A stretch of DNA of 64,000 nucleotides from Sesamum alatum. Its lineage: Eukaryota > Streptophyta > Magnoliopsida > Lamiales > Pedaliaceae. This document shows, one piece after another, positions 22,401 through 32,389 of the stretch (its first letter is position 1; each line of letters starts with the position of its first letter). The translations under genes and the position numbers were made by a program. The notes under the pieces were generated by a model. It searched no databases. It was not told where the DNA came from and saw only the letters and a program-made list of their open reading frames with translations. Where the stretch lies: contig JACGWO010000012.1 of NCBI GenBank assembly GCA_034509735.1, forward strand, positions 21,667,188 to 21,731,187. The letters run 5' to 3'.

Positions 22401-25400
22401 CTTTGTCGTGGGTAGGTTGATTACAGATAACGTGCTTATTTCTTACGAACTCAACCATTTCCTAAAATCTAAAACTCGGGAGAAACATGTCATATAATTT
22501 TGAAATTAGATATGAGTAAAGCTTATGACAAGATTAAGTGGTCTTTTTTGAAATTAGATATTAGTAAAGCTTATGACAAGGTTTTCCTAATCGTTTCGTG
22601 AGATTAATCGTTATGTGGGTTTCCTCAGTTTTATATTCTTTTATTATGTTTGGTTGTTTCTTTGGATCCCTTACTCCACAAGGAGGATTATGGCAGGGAT
22701 ATCCTTTATCTCCTTACTTATTCCTCCTTTGTACAGAAGCCTTTGCTCATTGTTATAGGTTGTCGAGGATGTGGGTTAAATCACAGGGGTTGTTGTGTGT
22801 CGGAGGGATCTCCATATTTCACACTTGTTATTAGTTGATGACACAGTCATCTATTTTCAAGCCATAGACGCAGTATCCTGCATGTAAAGGATTCTTGACT
22901 TGTACGATAAAGCTTCGAGGCAAGAGGTGAACCTCCAAAAATCCATGGTTGTATTTTAGTAAGAATGTTGGGGCTGATTCTCATGATTACCTTGCAAATA
23001 AGTTGTGCATTTGCTGGGAGGAGAATTTGATAAGTACCTTGGGCTCCCGTCTGTCATTGGGAAGTCAAGGAAGTAGTCTTTAGCAATATCCGGGACAAAA
23101 TTTGGAACAGAATCCAGGGCTGGAATGAACGCTTTCTTAGTCAAGAAAGTATGGAAGTATTGATCAACGCAATTGTTCAAGTCATTTCAGCTTATGCCAT
23201 GGGATGTTCTCGGTTGCTAGTGACTCTCGTCCAAGACATTTAGTGCATTGATTTCTAATTTTTGGTGGCATAATCGGGGTTCTAGAAAGATTCATTAGGT
23301 GGCTTGGCACAAACTTTATGTCCGAAAGGAGCAATGATGCATGGGATTTAGGGACATGAAGGCGTTTAATAATGCAATGTTAGCCAAGCAGATTTGGGGT
23401 TTGTAATAGAACCCACTCGACAAGCTATTGAGTTGTTTCTTGAAGGCTAAATACTAACCCCACACCTCAATTATAAATTCTAAGCTCAGCCCAAATCCCT
23501 CATTCACATGGAGGAGTATTATTTCTGCTTTGGATATTGTTAAATCTGGATTTCGTTGGAGAGTTGGCTGAGGTTCATTGATCTGTCTGTGGGCCGATCC
23601 ATGGCTTCCTAGACCTCACACTTTCAAGCCTCCAACCCCTTATAATACTCTTATTGTTGATGCAACAGTGCAAAATTTGATTGATACTCAAACTAGGTGA
23701 TCGGGATACGGCTACAGTGGAGGCTATTTTCTGGTGATTGATAAAGATTTAATCCTAGCAACGCCTCTCAGCAATTTAGGTTGTGATGACAACCTGATAT
23801 GCCCACCATTCCAAGGATGGTTGGTTTTCAATCATAAGGATGGCTAGGGACCTTGAGACATAGAGACTTCCTAGTACGTCATTGTTAAACCCAGCGCTTA
23901 GTTGGAACTATATTTGGTCAGTAAAAGTGCCAAAAAAAATTAAAGAATTTACTTGAAAATCTGTCTAAATGCGATTCCAACTTCCAGCAATCTGATGAAT
24001 AGAATCCAAGGAACGGATGCTTGTTGCCCTCTGTGTCAGGATACTCATGAGGATACCGAACATGCCGTGATTTCATGCCCATGTGCGAGACAGGTTTGGT
24101 GCTTATCTAACCTTGGTTGGCATTTTATCTCACAACAGGATAGAACTCTGGAGCCTCATGGAAAATCGTACACTGGTCAGATCAGGTTTTTTCTCATGCA
24201 CCACACTACTATCCGGTCTTATCAACATAGCTCGGTGATCTCTCTACTAGAATTCAATCTTCAGCTCCAACTAGATGGTCTCCTCCTCCAGCAGATGTTA
24301 TTAAAATCAATTTCGATGTGGCACGCTTTGACGCCAAAGGTGAATGAGCAATTGGTGTTGTTGCCCCCAACTCGACAGGCTCTTGCTTAGCTTGGTTGTT
24401 GCATAGACTGACAAAACCCCTCTCTTCCTGAGATGGTTGAAACAATTGCGGCTCATGAAACATTGATTATGGCTCAATGCTTTCATTGGGAAAGAATTTG
24501 TCTTGAAGGAAATTGCCTCTCTCATTCAGAAGCTCCAATCCTTAAAGCTGGATCTTTCCTCTACTGGTCCTATTACTTGTTGGGAGAATTGAGAGATATG
24601 CGGAGATTGTATATTATGAAGTCGATGCAAGAGTTAGTCTCTTTTTCTGTAAGACAATTATTGCCCCGCTGTGGTGCTAATGGAAATGGCAAATTGTCTC
24701 CCAAGATACAAATACTTAAAATCTCAAATTAGCAGCATTTAAACTTTGAGAAACGGCAAACCAAAAAATATTTTGGAATTCTCTTAATAAAAGACAAAAT
24801 GCTTTATTGCCTAACACTTTGAAATGCTCTAAAATGCTATTCAAGTTGTATGAAATAAATGAATTGAAATGGGGGAGAGGGGGGAGGGGGCTATTTGTAG
24901 AAGTTGGAAATGTATCATTAAATGAACATGTCCAAACAGAAAAGATGCCTTTGAAAGGTTATGACTTTTCATTCAAATGGACACATCATTTCACCCAAAG
25001 GACATACCATTTCACCTAAATGGACGCATCATTTCATCCAAGGGTTTCACCCAATGGACACATCATTTCAACCAAAGGACACACTTATTCGATTGATTAG
25101 ACATGGTCGGATAATGATTGGCGCCATCAACCATCATCTACGTGTCCCGAGCTTGTTATGTGTTGCACATCGTAACCAATAACTTGTCACGATTTAATTT
25201 GATAGACATAAATTTATTTAATAAGTTTATTCTTTAATTTATCATTCACCATTTCCCAACAATCCCCCACATGAATGAAAATTAAGGCACATGAACATGC
25301 ATACACTTAAGAGAGTTTCAAACGAGAAGTCATTGCACCGGGAAATGTAACTTATGGCTTTGAACCTTCCTTAGAGGAATACCATCGGATTTACTTGGCT

Positions 25401-28400
25401 AATTAGTGAATATAATGCCTTGAATTGTTCAACCATTGGTGTAAACCAAGAGAATAGTACCCCCACAATACCTTCTCTAATATTTTTTGTTCTCACGGTT
25501 ATGTTCATTTTAGCACTGGACATCATCTTTGATTCATAAGTGTTTTACATTTCAAAAGGCTCGTCTTCATACTTATATAGGTGCTCTCCTATACTATACT
25601 TGACTTTAGTATAGGAATCATTAAAAGCTTGTAGCTTAACCTATACCTTTTAGCCCTAAATGTCATACGAACAGGAAGGAGTAAAACTCGAAGTGCTATT
25701 CACAATTTTTATAACTTAGTTGTCCCATTGAACTAAAATCTTTGCATCGCTAATCAACAAGGTTGGGTTACCGTTATAAAGATTTAACTTATCGGGTTTA
25801 ACCCTATTCCCCTCGACGAACAGTATACTTGATCTCTAGAAAGGTCGTTTGTTAATGAATCAACTAGATTATCATTTGACTTGCTATAGTCAATGAATAT
25901 GATTCCACTTGAGATCTTGTGGTATAACATCTTCGGCGTATATGTCTAGATTTACCACTATACATATTGCTTTGTGCCCATCCTATAGTCGAGTAACTAT
26001 CACAATTATATCATAATGCAGGCACAGGTTTTGTCTAATAAGGAATGGCCTCCAAGATTATGAAGTCATTCAGCTTTTTCTCCAACTTTATCTAGAGCTA
26101 TAAACTCGGATTCATTATAGAATGTGTGCATTTCACAATACATTACTCTAGCAATCATTCTTGAAAATTCAAATTGACATTCATGTTCATCTTTAGTTCT
26201 TTGCTAAGTGTAGATTTCGATCTACATAAGTTTGAGCGGGTGCATTGTCATAAATATTGAACTTTTGAAGTACAGTCTCAACATAATGAGACTATGATAA
26301 GAAAAGTCTATCAGACGTTTTAGAGATCTTAATCCCTAGTGTTACATCAGCAAAACCTTTTGTCCTTCAATCAAAATCTTAATCTCTACTATTACGTCAG
26401 CAGAACCTTTTGTCCTTCAATCAAAATATTTTGCAATACTTTCTTGGTAGAGATTGATTCCCTTTATCAACATATAATTTACACATAGAAACAGTTAGAA
26501 GTGCCTTTAACATAGACACATTTACCACACTCGTTGAACCTGCAGTCTTTTGACAATATTGTTTGTCAAATTTTTCATATCATTTATTAGGAGTTTGCGT
26601 AGCCCATATAACATCTTGACAAGTCTACAGACCTTCTTTTATCAGCTAGGAACGTCAAACCCTTTAGGTTGTTCCATGTAGGTCTCTTAATCTAACTCAC
26701 CATTTAAGAATGGGGATTTTTAGCCCATTTGCAACTATCCTCTAAGGATACCCAAAAAGCTTTTGCAGTCTTAGTTAGGCTATATACGTTGTTCAACGTA
26801 TCACACATATCATTGATGATATAATTTCTGCAGAGGAAATAACCATGTCCCTATGCATCCAAAACAACCATCTTTTGGGCATTAGTTTTCCCTTCATAAA
26901 TAATGTGGGATCCCTCACTTAAGAACCTTGCTAGGTCCAAACGTAGTGAGATAGAACGAAGTTTTTGATGCCATCTTTAAAGTCGTTGCCGAATAATTTC
27001 TCCGTTTACCCTTGGGCAATAATTTGTTGTACCACATGAGGTTGGACAACCACAAAACCTGAAGTAGAAACAACCAACTCAAAAATCATAATACACAACA
27101 ACATATAATTGTCTTAAACTTGTTGGGAGAATTGAGGGATATGCGGAAATTGTGTATTATGAAATCAAGACAAGAGTTAGACTCTTTATCTTTAAGACAA
27201 TTATTGTCCCATTTTGGTGCTAACGGAAACAGCAAATTATCTCCCAAGATACAACAACTTATAATTTCCAAGTAGCGGCACTACAAACTTTGAGAAACGA
27301 CAAACCAAACACAATATTTTAGAACTCTCTTAATAAAAGACAAAATATTTTTATTGCTAACACTTTAAAATGCTCTAAAATGCTATTCGAGTTGTATGAA
27401 TTAAATGAAATAAAATGGGGGGGGGGGGGGGGGCTATTTGTAGAAGTTGGAAAGGTATCATTGAATGAACATGTCCAATCAAAAAAGATGTCTTTGAAAG
27501 GTTATGACTTTTCATCCGAATAGACGCATTCGCCCAAAGGACATACCATTTCACCCAAATGGGTGCATCGTTTCTCCTAATGGACACATTATTTTTACCA
27601 AAGGACATACATATTCAGTTGATTAGATATGGTCAGATGATGATTGGACACCATCAACCATCATTTACGTATCACGAGCTTGTTATGCGTCGCACATCGT
27701 AACCAATAACTTGCCACGATTTAATCCGATAGATATAAATTTATTCTTTAATTCATCATTCAGCGTTCACCATTTTCCAACATTACTTTGGAAATTAAAC
27801 TTTTGTTGTCTTCTTCCCCTTTAGTTTCTACTTCGTTTATTAGACGTTCAGGTAATAAGGTAGCTCATAACTTAGCTCATCATGCTCTTGGTTTGCAAGA
27901 GGGCAATGGTGATCTCCCTTCAGCCGCTTTTGCTGCTTTGTTACTGATATTGCTTTTGATGATTAATACATTGATTTTTCTCTAAAAAAAGTATGAAAAT
28001 TTTGTTAGAGATTTTACAAAGGGAAATAATAACTATATAGTAAGGAATTGTTTCTAAAAGTATCTTATTTTTTTTCAATTTCAAAATATATAAATATTTA
28101 TTTCTGAAATAATTAACTCATAGAAAAATTATTTGTAGACCATTAAATCCCTGGATATTGTAAAGCAATATAATTACAATTTGGCATTTTTGTCTCAACG
28201 AATAAATTCTATGCACAATTACAAGTATATTTTTTAATTTTTCAGATATTTGTTTTCACTAAAACAGATTCAAGAAATCAAGAAATATTATAAATCTTGT
28301 GACCAGAATTTGTAAATAACAATAAAAATTATTAGTATTATTTGCAAAGTTTATTCATTATTGAGATTATTATATCTTTTAAAATATTTTTTAAGAATAT

Positions 28401-31400
28401 TCATTCTTTTGATTGGTGAGTTGAAAATATATCTATAATCTATGTACATATATATATATATTATCATTTTAACTATTCTACATTCATGATTGCAATTTTG
28501 GTTCTCACACATGTTTATGCATGCAAATTAATATACTATATATGTGTATAATATAAATTTGTCTAATATATTTACTTTAGAATAACTTTTTGTTGATTTT
28601 ATTTATCAATTATTTTAGTAGTTAATTTTGAATTAATAATATTTCATATTTTGTAGACATATTCATTGCACTTGTGATACAAAAACAAATATGTTGAGAA
28701 TTTTTTATTCCTGAAGAGATCGAACAAGTTATCTTTTATAAACATGTTATAATAAATTCTTCGGTTTTTTAAAGTAATACTTACTTCTTAAGATCATCTA
28801 TCTAGCTTATATAGATCCTCACTATTGTAATTAAATATTCAAGATAAATCAATTCATGAATAATTACATTTTATATTCATGTTAATACTATTAAGTACTA
28901 TTAATTAAGATACTCTGATTAAATCAAAGTCTAATAAATTCAACGTATGAAATTAATACATTTTATTGAGATAAAATACTATTAAAATTAAAATTTACGG
29001 TATTAATTGATAATATGAATTTACATCTTTACCATTAAAATTAATAATATGACAAGGATATTTTCTTCTAACAGAAAATTAAATATATTTATGAATAGAC
29101 CCCAAGTGCATACTTTAATTTTCCTATGTACTTCTGGCTGACATCAAGTTTTTCCATCATAAAGATAAAGAGCAATCCGATAAAAAAAAATTAAAAAAAA
29201 AAACACGGAGTTAATTGCATTTTTTTTGGTTACATATTTTTGGACGTTTTGCAGAAATAATCTCATATATTTCTAGAAATAGTTATTTCTGGTCTCATAT
29301 CTTCAATGTTTGTTCCATTATTGGGTTAAGTAGGTTTTGGACGGAAAATCCTCACCTGATTTTTTTTTTAAAAAAAGAAGAACTTAAAAAAGCTAAAATC
29401 GTAAAGAAAAAAACCTCATTTCTTCCCCAAATTAACCAAATATGTGCTTTGTTCTTTTAGCATAAAAAGTTAATAATTTTCTTCTTTTTGATTTTAGCTT
29501 TGTTAAGTTTTTCTTTTTCTTGTTTTCGTAAAACTCGCTAGCAGCACATGCATTTTACATGATACTTTTCCCTTCAAGACCTACATGTTTTGGATGTAGT
29601 CATTCCATCCAAAATTTAGTGATGGGAACTAGAACAAACATAGAAGATATAGAACAAAAAATGGCCACTGCTGTAAAATACCATAAAGTATGAGACAAAA
29701 AAGGATTAAATGCATTTTTGGTCCGTAACTTAAGTTATTTGGCGTTTTCGTCCTTTAACTTTCTAGAATTATATTTTGATCCTACATCTTTTTAATTTTC
29801 GCAATTTCAGTCCTTTTGTTCGCCGGAGAGTTCACCTCTACTGTCGAGACGGGTGAACGCCGATGCAAAAAGGACTAAAATCACGAAAATTAAAAAGATG
29901 CAAGACCAAAATATTACCTTAAGAAATTATAGGACAAAAATGCTGACAGAAATGAACCAATAGGAAAAAACGCCCCAAATTTAAAATATCACGTGAGAGG
30001 CACGTGCATTTTTACGGCAAGGAGTGTGAACTCCGACAAAGAAAATGATTAATATCACGAAAATTTAAAAATTATAGGACCAAAATACTATCTTACATTA
30101 AAGGATGAAAATGTCAAATAATCTAAATCACAGGACCAAAAATATGTTTAATCCAATAAATAATGCACTTAACTCAAAAACACTTATGTATGTAAATTGT
30201 AATGCATTCTTGTATATATATTGAGCCAAACCTAAGGAGTTCTAGCTATAATATCTTAAGATAAATATACTAGTATCATATAATCTTTCCCGGGATAAAT
30301 GCAATTTACCCTCCTGTGATATAAGAAATGAGCAAAAACCCCATGTAAAAAATAATTAGCAAATTAGCCCCTGTGATCTTAAAAGTAAGCAAATTACCCC
30401 CTGTGTTTTCCCTTGATAGGGGGGCAATTTGCTTCATTTCTCAAAACACGGGAAGATAATTTGCTAATTATTTTTTCACAAGGGAATTTTTGCTCATTTT
30501 ATATATCACAGTGGGGTAAATTGCATTCATCCCAATCCTTCCCTATTCAATTTGCTTTTTTTCAATGCAATGCAAATTATGGAAGATGAATGAAGGACCT
30601 GGAATGAGGGCAAGATGTCCATTCCCAGTGCCATGAAGGTGTCCACTCCCAATATGGGGCAGCTCCAGGTGAAATTTTCAGCCCCTTTCCTCCTATCATC
30701 AAACATTTCTTCCCGGTTTCTTTATCAAGGACAAAGCTCTGTTTTAATGTCTACTGAGATTAGCTACAATTTACATACATTACATATATAGGTGCCAAGC
30801 AATGAACAATTTTCAAATTGTATCAATATTTGAAAATTTTGAAAAAATTTATGAACCGTTGGGTTCACTTAGTCGAGATCGGGTCACCGGTTCAACCGGC
30901 GATTCGAATGATTTTCAAAATATAAAAGGGTTTTGAGGTTAGTCCGATTTTATAGATTGGACCAGACCTTTTTAAAGACTGGGTTACAATTTTACCGGTC
31001 CGATCGGCCGATCCGGGCTGAATTTTAAAATACCATTGAAACCTAATCCGAAGGAATATCATATATAATTTACCCTAAAATGTTGGAACTGATAAGAAAA
31101 GAATTTGATGCAAGAAATTGAGTTGTTTGAATACAAGTAATTAGACGTTGTGCACAAGTCTTACCATTTCTCCGCCATCAATGAGAATAGGAGAGTCAGA
31201 AAGTTTCAAGTAGAGGTCTTTTGGCGTGGCATAGTTCAGCGGGGAAACTGATCTTGATACGATCTCCTGATAATCCAACGGCAAGAGTCTTTCCCAATCG
31301 GCGTCGTTTGCGACACATAAAGTTTGTTGAAAATCGAAAGATATATGATGATGATCATGTGTAGAGTAGTCGAAGCTCAACCTGAAACTGGATGATATGG

Positions 31401-31512
31401 AGCTGCTGATGCTGCTGGGACTGCTGGAGTGACATAACGCAATTTGGCGCAGCTGCTCTCTCAGCAGCACAGCTCCCACAATCCTCTCCCAGTTGTCGTA
31501 CCTCCTGCTCAT
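19446..31512 (-). CDS. PP2-like (phloem protein 2) lectin gene with a 10.7 kb intron
   Basis: Minus-strand exons 31512-31165, 30738-30599 and 19866-19446 (348, 140 and 421 nt) join in frame at GT-AG sites to give 302 residues. Junctions match the usual PP2-B layout. Exon 1 ends ILIDGGEM (donor gtaaga). Exon 2 runs SFVLDKETGKKCLMI...PYWEWTP...PHS. The split Arg codon AG|A leads into exon 3, FSKVIELKSVWWLDVKGKI, then LTPKTTYATYLVFKLAKRYEG, DDGWMEVEMGSFYV and LIIEGIEFRP. PP2 domains bind N-acetylglucosamine-type glycans, and PP2-B proteins are often F-box SCF subunits. Here residues 1-70 (MSRRYDNWERIVGAV..., then a Ser/His-rich stretch) do not look like an F-box; only the post-F-box segment DWERLLPLDYQEIVSRS is kept. 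Intron 2 (19867-30598) holds a LINE, a Copia element and MITEs, yet no frame-breaking change is seen in the exons. Exon 2 has an unusual repeat, YWEWTP then HWEWTS. Confidence 0.82.
20860..24577 (+). pseudogene. LINE ORF2 relic, main part
   Basis: Endonuclease blocks appear at about 20860-21500 (LAETK, GGLALFWDKS, DFGFTGDQYTGCN, then SDHSMLITDL). RT blocks follow in broken frames: LKPFLDHLISPTQVA near 22360, then a degraded LSKAYD-like segment, and LTPQGGLWQGYPLSPYLF near 22670-22730. The zinc-binding C-terminal domain reads CCPLCQDTHEDTEHAVISC near 24020-24080. An RNase H-like segment follows up to the Copia insertion. Frameshifts and stops throughout. Confidence 0.85.
25262..27120 (-). pseudogene. 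Copia internal region, RNase H-end relic
   Basis: Minus-strand translation in broken frames gives recognisable Copia C-terminal wording: ESEFIALDKVGEKAEWL near 26115-26065, a variant of AIxxAxNxxYSGKSRHI near 25980-25935, and ISSGIIFIDYSKSNDNLVD near 25920-25865, then SRGIGL near 25815. Gag, protease and integrase are absent, so the element has lost most of its coding part. Non-functional. Confidence 0.75.
27417..27433 (+). repeat. Poly(G) tract of 17 in the right LTR
   Basis: An uninterrupted run of 17 G. The left LTR has an interrupted GA-rich version at about 24869-24890. The run length explains part of the difference between the LTRs and is prone to assembly error. Confidence 0.8.
27783..27990 (+). 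pseudogene. LINE 3' end, resuming after the Copia insertion
   Basis: The frame continues the LINE RNase H-like tail with FIRRSGNKVAHNLAHHAL, a phrase typical of plant LINE-encoded RNase H C-termini. It ends in a short A tail at 27984-27990, just before the right LINE target-site duplication. Confidence 0.82.
28010..29702. other. Intron sequence, AT-rich, no gene seen
   Basis: Part of PP2 intron 2. Very AT-rich with no recognised element until the inverted-repeat DNA near 29200. The 81-codon frame at 29215-29460 is low-complexity and is not a gene. Confidence 0.4.
29703..30154. mobile_element. MITE with about 55-bp terminal inverted repeats
   Basis: The left end starts ggattaaatgcatttttgg and the right end, reverse complemented, starts ggattaaacatatttttgg. 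The matching continues through ttatttg and tttcgtccttta or tttcatccttta. No coding capacity. The flanks do not show a clear target-site duplication. Confidence 0.75.
30291..30533. mobile_element. Mutator-type MITE, 9-bp TSD
   Basis: A 243-bp inverted-repeat element starting cgggataaatgcaatttacc, whose reverse-complemented end reads gggatgaatgcaatttacc. It is flanked by aatctttcc (30282-30290) and aatccttcc (30534-30542), a 9-bp duplication with one difference. It lies about 65 bp from exon 2 of the PP2-like gene, on the intron 2 side. Confidence 0.82.
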
Positions 31513-32389
31513 CTCTTTCTACACTTCAACACAACATTAATCCCATCAAATGATTACAGTTCTCTATAGTTCGAAAGTATGGTGTTATATATGTTGGACT
31601 GAGTCGGGTGCAGCCTTTATTGGCTGTATTTTTTATGTTTTGGTCGGCGGAAACACGGAAAATGCAGATCAAGTTCGCATTTTCAACACTTTGTTGTGTA
31701 TATTATAAGAAATGTTGGGTTACACATTGCTGATGAACAACTTACTAGACTTGTGTTTTGACGGGTGATCTGGAATAGGAGGTCGCAGGTCGCCCCTTGT
31801 GTCCTGGATGAGTTGGGACCTGAAAAAAGAGAAGGTCGTTAGGCTTGATGGGATGCCCCCATCAAAGGCCTTCCGATAATTAAGTCAGCTCGAAATCGAG
31901 TTAATGCGAACTGAGAGTATTTAATGTCTAGTGATGTAGTAATAGGAAAAAAGTTACCATATTTATAGGGTTAAAAACATCCACTTGCTCTGAACTACAT
32001 GTCAATGTCAAGGTCTCCGAGATCGGATCATCCAAGGGGTTTCGGGTTGACCAACCCGAACGAGCGCGTGTGACACAACTTCCGGCCTCCAATAGCAATA
32101 TTCAACCTGTGGGAGGCATATTTTGGTTAATTCTGCTTCATCTTCATATTATCCCCATCAACGGGAGTTATTAAAGTAGCTACCAACTTTACTGGACAAG
32201 GTATGTGATGAAGGAGGGTTAATAACATTTTTCATACCTATATATAGGCGCTAATTTAATTTTGGTCGATAATGTTCCATATGCTCAATTTTTGGTACTT
32301 AAATATTTCAATCTAATTAGGGAGGAGGATTCTGGCTAACAATTCTAGAGAAAACGTGTTGAATCGCATCCACTTAATACAAATTTAGT
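31513..32389. other. Promoter side of the PP2-like gene and unassigned DNA
   Basis: The first 100 bp or so should hold the leader and promoter of the gene starting at 31512. From about 31600 to 32190 the sequence is less AT-rich and reads like a retroelement LTR or leader (for example tcggatcatccaagggg), but I found no coding domains, LTR pair or duplication. Confidence 0.35.

Larger units (their letters stand above)
24578..27782 (-). mobile_element. Second Copia-like element, nested in the LINE, TSD TTACT
   Basis: LTRs of 684 bp (24578-25261) and 662 bp (27121-27782) begin TGTTGGGAGAATTGA and end CCCAACA or CCAACA. A perfect 5-bp duplication, ttact, lies at 24573-24577 and 27783-27787. Purine-rich gtgggggat on the minus strand directly abuts the left LTR, so the element reads on the minus strand and the left LTR is the 3' one. 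The internal part is only about 1.86 kb and is heavily decayed, keeping pieces of Copia RNase H. No good primer-binding site was recognised next to the right LTR. Confidence 0.88.
20550..27990 (+). mobile_element. LINE (non-LTR retrotransposon) in PP2 intron 2, 19-bp TSD
   Basis: It is flanked by a perfect 19-bp direct repeat, gtatgaaaattttgttaga, at 20531-20549 and 27991-28009, with a short A tail just before the right copy. Removing the nested Copia element (24578-27782) and one copy of its 5-bp duplication leaves about 4.2 kb. Relics in order: APE-type endonuclease, reverse transcriptase, zf-RVT cysteine motif, and RNase H-like tail. It is inserted antisense to the PP2-like gene. Many stops and frameshifts; inactive. 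Confidence 0.9.

Noticed and set aside
24807..25182. Open frame with repeated HHF/HIISP-type wording
   Set aside because: It is the translation of a short tandem repeat (cacatcatttcaccc-like) inside the Copia LTR.
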